NCBI RefSeq assembly: GCF_005870035.1
Contig: NZ_SWJG01000002.1
Location: 641,728-705,727 of the forward strand
Source: Spirosoma lacussanchae
Lineage (GTDB): Bacteria > Bacteroidota > Bacteroidia > Cytophagales > Spirosomataceae
Reading direction: 5' to 3'
DNA: 64,000 nt
Every line of letters starts with the position of its first letter. Position 1 is the first letter of the stretch. This document shows, one piece after another, positions 8,623 through 16,484 of the stretch. The notes under the pieces are model-generated. The model was not told where the DNA came from and did no database searches. It saw only the letters and a list, made by a program, of their open reading frames with translations. The translations under genes and the position numbers were made by a program.

Positions 8623-10788
8623 CTACACCAGGTCGAGGGCAACGATCTCGTGGTCGAGGATACTGGGTACGGTGACGAGAATCTGGTTGTTTTGGCGGGT
8701 GAAGGCCGGTATCTGGCCGCTCATGAGCAGTTTTACGCCCGTCACCGTAGAGCCTGCCGGAACCTGAACAGCTACCTGTGCGGCCACCGGAATCAGTTCG
8801 CGAAAGGGGCCTTTCAGCATCATCGGATTGGTCAGGTTAACGAGATGAACGGTCATCGATGTTCGTTGCCGCCATACGTTGATGTCGAGCACGCCCGGTC
8901 CGGTTACGGTCACAATGGGCTCTTCGCCGAGCGCCCAGCGAATGACGTTGCCGAGCAGCTGGCCATGATCGGTGTTGAGCAGCTGCCAGAACGATCGATC
9001 CAGGTCGCCGGGCAGGTAGGCCACCCGCGACGGGCCAATCTGGCGCAGGTACAGCTCGCGCGTATCGGTTTCGGACACCCGTGGGTAAACGTCTTCCATC
9101 GGCAGGTCCGGATAGGTCGGAATGAGGGTTACCGGACTGGGGAAGGGCATCGTTGGGGTGACCTTTACCCGGTGAATGGCATTGATAATCCGGGGCGTAT
9201 CGGTCAGGCCCTTCAGGATGGCCTGGCTCTGGCGGTCGGCGGGGGTGTGGCGCAGCTGCAGGTAGCTGTTGCGGAGGGGGCCTTCTACCTGACTGGCGTA
9301 GGACACACCGAAGAGGCTCGCCAGTCCGAAGTCGGGCCGCTGCTGACCGTCTTCGGTATATAATGAGGTCTCGAAGGTGGCAATCAGGCTACCGCCCGCG
9401 TCAACGAAAGCCCGCAGCTGCTGACACTGGGCATCGGACAGCGCTGCCGTGTTGGGCAGGATCAATAGCCTGAATCGCTCCAGATCGCGGGGCGTAAGCA
9501 GCTGGTCGTTGACCATATCGAATGGGACGCGGCTCTCGACCAGGGCCTGATACATACCGTCGAGGTGGTCACTGCCTTTCTGCTGCCAGGGTTTGCCGCC
9601 GTAATTACGGTCGGTCTGTTCGGAATAGACCACCCCCACGCGTGCCATCGACGCTGTGTTTCGCAGGTAAGACTCGTTTTTATGATAGCCTTCGTACAGG
9701 CGGGCTACGGCTTCCATCCAGCGTTTGTCGTAAATATCGCCCCCGAATTTGACGAAGCAGGGGCGCATGCCGTTGGCCGTTCCTTCGGCTACCCAGATAC
9801 GGATCTCGGCGTCGCTCTGTACCGAGTCTTTCCACCGGAATTCTTCTTCGATGCCGACGCTGAAAATGCCGATGAGCGGTTTCATACCAAGCGTAGCGCG
9901 TAATTCCTTGGCGCCTTTGCCATTGGCCCAGGGCGCCATTAAACCGCGCCGGGCCTGCTGATCGGCGAAGAAAAGATCGGCTTCTTTACCGGTCATTACC
10001 TTGTCCGGAAACCCATTGGGAATAAAGCGGGAGGCCGGGCGCTGTTTCCGGATTTCCGAGTCCCAGTGCATCCACAGCGCCCGTAGCCGGGTCATACGCC
10101 ACCCGGCCCACTTCCGGTAGGTTGGTTCGAGCCGGTCGATCTTTGTCGGCAAGGCCAGTCCCGTGGCCTGTTTGAACTGTCGGGTACAATGCTCGCAGTA
10201 GCATATGTCATGGCCCGCCCAGCGGTTGGAGAAGATGCCTTCGGGCTGGTACCGCTGCATGATCTCAGTATTGACCCGGGTCATAAACTCGAAGTTGTAC
10301 GGTCCCAGCGCGCAGGTTACCCACAGGTCGGGGTTAGCCCAGTGCCGACGCTGCTGGCCATCGGCCGTTACGGCAATCCAGTCGGGGTGGGCGTCGTGTA
10401 CGTCCTGCCGGGCCGCGTGCGGATCGGTCCGGAGCATGATCTTCATACCCTGTTTCTTACAGCCTTCAACCAGGTAGCCGAGCGTGTCGGTATCGCCCAG
10501 AAAATCGCTCCGATGATGCAGCGGTATCTGAGTCGGGTAAAATGCGACAACGCCCCCGGCGCTCAGCAAGGCTCCATCGGCATGGATGCGTTTAAAGTAG
10601 CGGAGCCAGAAATCCGGATCGTAGTGGCCAGGGTCGCGCTCAACGAAAGCCAGCTGTGCCCACCGCATCGGCCCGTCGAGCCAGAGCGGTTCGGTAAGGG
10701 GCGCTCCCGTGGCCAGTACTGACGGCCCCGACAGGGCATAGGCACCACCCAGCAGGCTGGTTGTTCGGATAAACGTTCTTCGTTTCAT
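8623..10788 (-). CDS. Tat-secreted putative glycoside hydrolase (GHL6 plus beta-galactosidase trimerization domain)
   Basis: A 721-residue exported protein. The N-terminus (MKRRTFIRTTSLLGGAYALS) is a twin-arginine signal, implying export in folded form. Residues about 35-390 form a TIM-barrel-like catalytic region of the hypothetical glycosyl hydrolase 6 type, with recurring acidic/aromatic motifs (GVVAFYPTQIP, GIFSNRWAGHDICYCEHC). 'CYCEHC' could bind a metal. Residues about 400-600 have the GATase-like trimerization fold seen in GH42 enzymes (RFRLLILPNTAALSD, 'FVDAGGSLIATFET'). A beta domain closes the chain. Substrate unknown. It heads the permease-dehydrogenase-kinase unit, so it may liberate the acid that the operon consumes. 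Confidence 0.75.
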   Translation of the reverse strand: MKRRTFIRTTSLLGGAYALSGPSVLATGAPLTEPLWLDGPMRWAQLAFVERDPGHYDPDFWLRYFKRIHADGALLSAGGVVAFYPTQIPLHHRSDFLGDTDTLGYLVEGCKKQGMKIMLRTDPHAARQDVHDAHPDWIAVTADGQQRRHWANPDLWVTCALGPYNFEFMTRVNTEIMQRYQPEGIFSNRWAGHDICYCEHCTRQFKQATGLALPTKIDRLEPTYRKWAGWRMTRLRALWMHWDSEIRKQRPASRFIPNGFPDKVMTGKEADLFFADQQARRGLMAPWANGKGAKELRATLGMKPLIGIFSVGIEEEFRWKDSVQSDAEIRIWVAEGTANGMRPCFVKFGGDIYDKRWMEAVARLYEGYHKNESYLRNTASMARVGVVYSEQTDRNYGGKPWQQKGSDHLDGMYQALVESRVPFDMVNDQLLTPRDLERFRLLILPNTAALSDAQCQQLRAFVDAGGSLIATFETSLYTEDGQQRPDFGLASLFGVSYASQVEGPLRNSYLQLRHTPADRQSQAILKGLTDTPRIINAIHRVKVTPTMPFPSPVTLIPTYPDLPMEDVYPRVSETDTRELYLRQIGPSRVAYLPGDLDRSFWQLLNTDHGQLLGNVIRWALGEEPIVTVTGPGVLDINVWRQRTSMTVHLVNLTNPMMLKGPFRELIPVAAQVAVQVPAGSTVTGVKLLMSGQIPAFTRQNNQILVTVPSILDHEIVALDLV

Positions 10789-12072
10789 GCGGGTAGGGGT
10801 TGGGCTTCGGCTGATTAGCGAAGCCGAAAAGGTGACAGATTGATAAAGCGAAGAGTCGGGTTGGTTTACCGGTTTTCAGGCAATCGGGTGCGCTCCGTGA
10901 AATTTGGTGCCAGCCTCAAAATAGTCAAGCCGATTCTCAGTCGATACCGGATTGATACCATTTATTTATTCGCCTGTTTTCGCGAAAAATCCGTCTATTT
11001 TTTAGAAGTACAGTTTTTAGATCGATGAGCAACAGGCTAACCCGCAGGGGCATCAGCCTGATTAAATTGTCTTTAGAGCTTGACTGCGAATGGTCGACTG
11101 TATGATATGACTGCTAAAACATCGCGTCATACTCATGGCACCGACAAGGCCGTCGAACCAAAAAACGTACCCAGAAAAGAAGCATAACTATTCACGTACG
11201 TCGTTCTCAGTTTTAGTTCGGCAGCGTTGATGGCTGACGTTATCGGTTGGCGAAGAAGTTAGCTTATTAGAAAGGGTCATTCGCCTGACTTCAGACATCT
11301 CTACCGTTTTTAACTCAGTTGTGGAATGGTAGAAAAAGTCCTGACCTGATTCATGACTTATGCGTAACCCGGTTGCTAACTGGAAAATAATTAGTTGTTG
11401 TTAAGGAAGATTATATTTCAGGAAAACAGGAATTTACAATAAAGTATATTCTTTAGATAGACTTTGTTGTGACGAATTAATTGCGGAAAGATCAGCCAGG
11501 TATGTCATACTCCCGACTGGCAGGTGATGGGCGTAGTAGTCGCATCCGCCAGCGAACGTTGTTTTTTTTTGTTTAGAAAGAGCACCTGCTGGCGTAGCAA
11601 GGACCGCGTTTTTGAAACCTATGGTGCATTTAATTACCGGAGCAACCTGGTTAGCGTGCTATTTTTTTTGTACATGACCGCATTTCAATTTGTTCGATTG
11701 GCCGGTAAATGTCCGGTTCTTTAACCGTGCATAAAGCATCTTTACACAGTTCAATATAAGTAACCGAGTAATCTTGTTTAGGTAGCTTTAGGCAATTATA
11801 GTTGTTTAAATTAGGCGAATAAATTGAAAAGTAAAACGGTTTAGTTCGATAAACGGCAGGCGGTAGAAGTCGCATCGTTTAGTTTGTTATTGACGCAATC
11901 GCCCCATTTGCTGAAATTAATACACCTGTATAGATTGATACTTTAGAACCGATGTGTAAGAAATAAAGAAAAAAATAAGATTAAAAAATTTTAAGGGTGA
12001 TTGGATAAGGCTACTTATTAATAATTGATTACGTTTGCACTGATATACTGATAAAACACTAATTCTGTCGCA
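10789..12072. other. 1.3-kb AT-rich gene desert
   Basis: No open frame here is convincing: the few short ones (for example around 11524-11724 and 11651-11875) overlap, lack family features and follow AT-rich base composition. The stretch is clearly AT-richer than the genes on both sides. It holds the upstream regions of the Tat glycosidase gene and of the small gene at 12073. It may be a decayed insertion or carry an RNA not recognised here. Confidence 0.55.
12030..12037 (+). promoter_or_regulatory. Candidate -7 element TACGTTTG
   Basis: TACGTTTG matches the Bacteroidota TAnnTTTG consensus and lies 35 bp upstream of the ATG at 12073. No well-spaced -33 TTG was found. Confidence 0.45.
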
Positions 12073-12546
12073 ATGAAAGCAAAATCAATTGAATTTTTCT
12101 CTCCTCAGGATAACAGCCAGCCTGCTAAAAAAAGTGTAGCTAAAGCACCTAAGCTGACAGGTTATATTTCGGCAGCGGGCAAGCTTGTATTTCCACACAA
12201 GACGGTTGAACAGCTGGGTCTGGATCCGCAGGTAACCCGGTTTAAAATTGGTACTCAGGAAGGAAAGCGTAAGTTGAAATCGCTGTACCTGATTCCGGGT
12301 TCGGCGAGTGAGTCCGATGCTTTCGAATTGGTTGAAGGAGCTAAAAGTTATTCTATTCCTCTGGGTGTAATCTTGCAGAAAAAGGGGGTCGATTACGCAA
12401 ATACAAAGTACAACTTTACCATTCAGCCTTTTGATTATGAAGGAGATGTGACGGGATACGAGCTTGAGTTCGAGCAACCAGGGGCCAAAACCGAGTATAC
12501 CGGTAAGCCCCGGGGCCGCAAGCCCAAGGTGAGTTCGGACGAATAA
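12073..12546 (+). CDS. Small basic-tailed protein, possible DNA-binding (AbrB-like hairpin plus AT-hook-like tail)
   Basis: A 157-residue cytoplasmic protein with no signal peptide. The segment 'GYISAAGKLVFPHKTVEQLG' (about residues 30-49) followed by 'LDPQVTRFKIG' has the rhythm of SpoVT/AbrB swapped-hairpin domains (V..GKl.iP...v..LG), which bind DNA. The C-terminus ends in 'GKPRGRKPKVSSDE', close to an AT-hook core (RGRxP). Both resemblances are by eye and weak. The gene is monocistronic, AT-richer than its neighbours, preceded by a long desert and followed by a very strong terminator. Otherwise it would be called a conserved hypothetical protein. Confidence 0.6.
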   Translation: MKAKSIEFFSPQDNSQPAKKSVAKAPKLTGYISAAGKLVFPHKTVEQLGLDPQVTRFKIGTQEGKRKLKSLYLIPGSASESDAFELVEGAKSYSIPLGVILQKKGVDYANTKYNFTIQPFDYEGDVTGYELEFEQPGAKTEYTGKPRGRKPKVSSDE

Positions 12547-12561
12547 ACTGTCCTGAATGAA

Positions 12562-12607
12562 CGAGTCCCGGTTTTGTCAGCAATGTTACTGACAAAACCG
12601 GGACTCG
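12562..12607. terminator. Perfect 19-bp inverted-repeat terminator between convergent genes
   Basis: Arms 12562-12580 and 12589-12607 are perfect complements over 19 bp with an 8-nt loop. The structure lies just past the stop of the rightward gene (12546) and ahead of the stop of the leftward DUF4861 gene (12652), so it can serve both. Confidence 0.85.
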
Positions 12608-12651
12608 CTGTTTTATAGCCGCTGGTGCAGACCCAGGTCAGAAAAGCCCGG

Positions 12652-13875
12652 TTACCGGCCTTTTCGGGGAGCCGAACCACCGCTAGTTTCGGCCGAAATG
12701 ACCAGCGGCTGGCGCAGTTGGTTGGCGTATGATTGCAGGTAGGCAAACCAGGCGTCTGCCGAAGTAATCTGTCCGGCTTTATCCCAGGCGGCTCCGCTGT
12801 AGTAGACGAAGGGTTTGTCCGACGGTACGGCTGTGCCGGCCAGCGCGTGATTGCGCTGCTGACGCATGGTCGCCATCGGTTCGGGAAAAACGCAGCCTAT
12901 GCCCAGGGTACCGTCGTTCCCGTGTGCGGGCTCCCAGTAGCTCATAATTCCTGAGCTCCTGTCGAAGCGTACCTGGCGCGGCTCTGGCCGGAGGGTAATA
13001 CCAGCCACGATCGGCAAGGGCTGCGAATGCGTGTGGGCCAGCTGTACCTCGATCCGGCTGAGCTGCGAGCCCGCATCCAGCGAAAACGTTTTGCTGGTGT
13101 TGACCGTTATGGGCCCAAACTGATAGGGCGAAAAACGAACCCGGAAGGTAGACCGGAGCGGCCCGTTGTCCAGTACTTGCCAGCTGGTGTAATTGTGGAT
13201 GTAGTTGATGGAGTCGCCCAGCCATATGCCTACGTCGCCTGCGCCCAGGGTCAGCCCCACCTGATAATAATCGAGACCCTGGCCGTGGTCTTTGTGGTAA
13301 TCTCCGCTTTTATACCAGTCGTTAATCACCAGCTGGCTGGTTCGTTTGGCCCATACATCGGTGCCGTAGGCGTTGTCGGACCGGCCGTTCAGGGATTTGC
13401 CGTAGATCCGGAAGGCGATCCGGTCGTTTTCCCAGGCAAAATCATCGTATCGCTCCGGTACGAAACGGCAGTAGGTTTTTGGGACAACGGGAGCTGGTTG
13501 CCCCTTCCGCAAGGTTAGCCGGATGGTTTGTTTGGGCGCTACCGTCAGCTGCACCAGCAGGTTCTGTACGGTTTTCTGACCCCGCCGTTCCAATTGATAC
13601 GGCACCGGCTCACCCGTCGATGTCTGTAAGACCTGCAACTGGCTGGTATCTACGGCGGGATAGGCTTGCTGCACAACGGACCACGGAATCTCGAGTACAG
13701 CCTGGGTCCAGGGGGTGGTACCCGGGTTCGTGATCCGGACCTGCCCCGACGTCGCTGATCGACTGGCCGACTGGGCTGATAGCGGGTTTGGTATAAAGGC
13801 CAAACTGCCAGGCAAGACGAAGAGCAGCAGGGCGACCCGCCCCACCCGGTTTATCAGAGAATAGGGTGTTTTCAT
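12652..13875 (-). CDS. DUF4861 family secreted protein
   Basis: A 407-residue exported protein starting at the ATG at 13875, with a signal peptide (hydrophobic core LLLFVLPGSLAF, cleavage near LSAQ). The mature part begins with a domain on 'VRITNPGTTPWTQAVLEIPW' and continues into the beta-rich DUF4861 region with Asp, His, Trp and Tyr clusters (FVPERYDDFAWENDRIAFR, 'WYKSGDYHKDHGQGLDYY'). DUF4861 proteins occur in Bacteroidota polysaccharide-utilization loci; no activity is assigned here. The gene is transcribed divergently from the LacI gene at 14090, which may control it, and belongs to the PUL that follows. Confidence 0.8.
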   Translation of the reverse strand: MKTPYSLINRVGRVALLLFVLPGSLAFIPNPLSAQSASRSATSGQVRITNPGTTPWTQAVLEIPWSVVQQAYPAVDTSQLQVLQTSTGEPVPYQLERRGQKTVQNLLVQLTVAPKQTIRLTLRKGQPAPVVPKTYCRFVPERYDDFAWENDRIAFRIYGKSLNGRSDNAYGTDVWAKRTSQLVINDWYKSGDYHKDHGQGLDYYQVGLTLGAGDVGIWLGDSINYIHNYTSWQVLDNGPLRSTFRVRFSPYQFGPITVNTSKTFSLDAGSQLSRIEVQLAHTHSQPLPIVAGITLRPEPRQVRFDRSSGIMSYWEPAHGNDGTLGIGCVFPEPMATMRQQRNHALAGTAVPSDKPFVYYSGAAWDKAGQITSADAWFAYLQSYANQLRQPLVISAETSGGSAPRKGR

Positions 13876-14089
13876 ACTGTTGATACAGTTAATCGGCCAG
13901 CCGAAAAACAGGCAGCTAACCACGGGAAATTGCGTACGGGAAGAAAAATTGAGGATGAAAAGTACCAATACGCGTAGTAAAGCAGCAAACCAATGCTTCT
14001 TTACCTGAAAAAAGCCTGCTTATCCCCGAGCTGCGTACCTGAATCAGCCGCTTGGAGAGAAAGCACGATTGATTTAGTAGATTACACCC

Positions 14090-15127
14090 ATGAAAACCGC
14101 TCCCGTTACGATCAAGGACATTGCCCGCTCGTTGAATATCTCAATTTCAACCGTTTCGCGGGCATTGCGGGGTATGCCGGAAATTCACCCTGATACGCGC
14201 TCTGCGGTAATCCGGCTGGCTCAGGAGCTTGATTATCAGCCCAACCAGGTTGCTAAAAACCTGGTCAAGAGCCGAACCCGTACCATTGGCGTGATCATGC
14301 CGAACCTGAGCTACCACTACTTTTCGGCCATGCTCAATAGCATCGAAGAAGCCGCGCTGCAGGCGGGGTATAGTGTACTGGTGGCCCAGACCAACGAATC
14401 GTACCTGCGCGAAACAACCAATATTCAAAACCTGCTTCGCAGCCAGGTAGAGGGGCTGATCATTTCGTTGTCGCGCGATACTGACAATTACGCCCACGTT
14501 GACCGGCTGGTTCGTAAAAACGTGCCTCTCGTGCTTTTCGACCGCTATGCCGATAATATCGACGCGTCGAAAGTCATTGTCGACAACTACGCGGCTTCCT
14601 TCAAGGCTACCGAACACCTGATTGAGCAGGGGTGTCGGCGAATCGGGTTTCTGGCTGGCCCGGCGCATCTGCTGCTGAGCAACCAGCGGGTTGATGGCTA
14701 CCGCGATGCCGCAGCCAAACACGGGGTCGTTGCGGGTGGTCCGTATGTCCTTCACTGCGATTATACCCAGGAGAATACCATCGTGCAGACGCTGGCCATG
14801 ATGAGCCTGCCCAGTCCGCCTGATGGCGTTGTGACCATCAGCGACCGGGTGGCTTACCCGGCCATATATGCTATGAAACAGAAAGGCTTGTCGATTCCTG
14901 ACGATGTGGCAATTGTCAGCTTTAATAACGAGCCGGTGTCTGCCTTTTTTTCGCCCACGCTCAGTAGCATCAGCCAGCCCATCCAGGAAATGGCCGCCGA
15001 AACCGTTCGATTGCTGCTCCGCCAGATCGAGACGACCGACGCTACCGTGCCGCGCGAGACCAAGATTATGGAAACGCAGTTGGTCGTGCGCGCATCGTCG
15101 CTCCGAACCGGCTACGCCCTCAACTAA
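14090..15127 (+). CDS. LacI-family transcriptional regulator (first)
   Basis: A 345-residue regulator. The N-terminal helix-turn-helix 'TIKDIARSLNISISTVSRAL' and hinge region 'YQPNQVAKNLVKSRTRTIGV' are typical of LacI/GalR proteins, followed by a periplasmic-binding-protein-like sugar sensor domain (residues about 60-335; 'GCRRIGFLAGP', 'RVDGYRDAAAKHG'). It would bind a palindromic operator and release it, or bind it, on meeting a sugar ligand. It is divergent to the DUF4861 gene with a 214-bp shared upstream region, and convergent with a second LacI gene whose stop is 63 bp away. The two proteins are clearly distinct paralogues, not a duplication of one gene. Confidence 0.95.
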   Translation: MKTAPVTIKDIARSLNISISTVSRALRGMPEIHPDTRSAVIRLAQELDYQPNQVAKNLVKSRTRTIGVIMPNLSYHYFSAMLNSIEEAALQAGYSVLVAQTNESYLRETTNIQNLLRSQVEGLIISLSRDTDNYAHVDRLVRKNVPLVLFDRYADNIDASKVIVDNYAASFKATEHLIEQGCRRIGFLAGPAHLLLSNQRVDGYRDAAAKHGVVAGGPYVLHCDYTQENTIVQTLAMMSLPSPPDGVVTISDRVAYPAIYAMKQKGLSIPDDVAIVSFNNEPVSAFFSPTLSSISQPIQEMAAETVRLLLRQIETTDATVPRETKIMETQLVVRASSLRTGYALN

Positions 15128-15190
15128 CAATGGGGCCTGCGCTGCCAGCTGCTACTGCCCCGGCTTGCCGAACAGCGCTACTGGCGTAGA

Positions 15191-16207
15191 TCACCCAACG
15201 GTCGAACTACGAATGATCAGTTCGGTAGGTAGGATAACCGTTTCGGGCGCGGCTGCTGCTTCGGTAGCCAGTTGCCGGAGCAGCAGCCGCGCCGACTGCT
15301 GACCAATCTCGCTGACGGGCTGGGCTACGGTAGTCAAACCGGGTTCTACCAGAGCTGAAGCCGGGTCGTTGCTAAACCCGACGATGGCAATATCATCGGG
15401 AACACGCAGCCCCCGGCCTTTTATGACTTTAAGGGCCTCGATGGCGGTAGGGTCGTTCACGGCAAAAAGTGCGTCGGGCGGTTGGGGCAGGTTGAGCAGA
15501 TGATTTACGTAGATATTGGCCTTCTCGAGGGTTAGATCATAGGAAATGACCAGTTCGGCTTCTTCCGGAATCTGGTAGTGGCGCAGGGCATCGCGGTAGC
15601 CATTCAGACGGTGGCGGCTGTTGGGAAGGCTGTCGGGGCCGGCCAGGTGCGCAATCCGGCGTCGGCCGGTCTGAATCAGGTGTTCAACAGCCCGGAAAGC
15701 CCCTTCGTAATCGTCGACGGTAACCTTCGACACGCTCATGTCCTCACAAACCCGGTTGAAAAAGACGACCGGGATACCCTTGCGTTGAAAAATCCGGAAG
15801 TGGTCAAAATTACGGGTGTCTTTCGTATGCGACACCAGCAGCCCATCGACCCGGCTGGCCATCAGTGCCCGGGCGTTGGTAACTTCCGTTTCGTACGATT
15901 CATTGGAATGGCAGATTACCACGTTGTAGCCCGCTTCGGCCAGCACCTCCTGCGCCCCGATGATCACCTTCGGAAAGAAAAAACTCAAAAATTCGGGTAC
16001 GATGATGCCAATCGTGCGAGTCTGGCTGGTCAGCAGGGAGATAGCCAGCTGGTTCCGCTGGTAGTCGAGCTGTTCGGCCAGGTCGAGCACGCGCTGACGG
16101 GTTTTGCTATTTACGTTGGGATGCCCCGTGAGCGCCCGCGAAACCGTCGATTTGGAGATGCCCAGCTGTTGGGCAATGTCGACTATAGTAGGGAGGTGTT
16201 GTTGCAT
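15191..16207 (-). CDS. LacI-family transcriptional regulator (second)
   Basis: A 338-residue LacI/GalR regulator with helix-turn-helix 'TIVDIAQQLGISKSTVSRAL', the hinge 'YQRNQLAISLLTSQTRTIG' and a sugar-binding sensor domain ('RIAHLAGPDSLPNSRHRLNG', 'DDIAIVGFSNDP'). It is divergent from susC with a 277-bp intergenic region carrying a duplicated palindrome (16269-16316) that fits a LacI-type operator. It is therefore the likely local regulator of the SusCD operon and of itself. Sugar ligand unknown. Confidence 0.95.
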   Translation of the reverse strand: MQQHLPTIVDIAQQLGISKSTVSRALTGHPNVNSKTRQRVLDLAEQLDYQRNQLAISLLTSQTRTIGIIVPEFLSFFFPKVIIGAQEVLAEAGYNVVICHSNESYETEVTNARALMASRVDGLLVSHTKDTRNFDHFRIFQRKGIPVVFFNRVCEDMSVSKVTVDDYEGAFRAVEHLIQTGRRRIAHLAGPDSLPNSRHRLNGYRDALRHYQIPEEAELVISYDLTLEKANIYVNHLLNLPQPPDALFAVNDPTAIEALKVIKGRGLRVPDDIAIVGFSNDPASALVEPGLTTVAQPVSEIGQQSARLLLRQLATEAAAAPETVILPTELIIRSSTVG

Positions 16208-16268
16208 AAAATTGTATTTTTCTGATAAAGCGGGTTGTGTGATACTTATATCTGCTTAAACGTACAAC

Positions 16269-16316
16269 TTTTTTTGGGAACATTCCCAACAGCAATTGGG
16301 AATGTTCCCAAAAAAA
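16269..16316. promoter_or_regulatory. Duplicated palindromic operator between lacI and susC
   Basis: Two 14-nt palindromes, TGGGAACATTCCCA (16275-16288) and TGGGAATGTTCCCA (16297-16310), lie in inverted orientation. Together with flanking T7 and A7 they make a perfect 21-bp inverted repeat (16269-16289 and 16296-16316, 6-nt loop). Length, symmetry and position fit a pair of LacI-family binding sites, spaced 22 bp centre to centre (two helical turns). A hairpin in the RNA is a second possible reading. Confidence 0.7.
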
Positions 16317-16484
16317 TAATCAAAATATTCCTTGACAAAAGCTAGTAATGGGGTGAAATTAGAAGGAGTCGTAGGTAAGGAATGGCCAAACTGCTTCGCA
16401 AACGGCTTTTTGTCTAGTCTGTGCAGTCTATAGCTTCTTCAATTTAAAAACAGTAAAAAATTTAACTATTCCTATATTCACCTC

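Noticed and set aside
13961..13980. Operator TACGCGTA between the DUF4861 and LacI genes
   Set aside because: Only an 8-nt symmetric core without extended arms; too common to support a claim.
14147..15130. 327-residue minus-strand frame opposite the first LacI gene
   Set aside because: Shadow of the LacI gene, whose helix-turn-helix is plain in the other strand.
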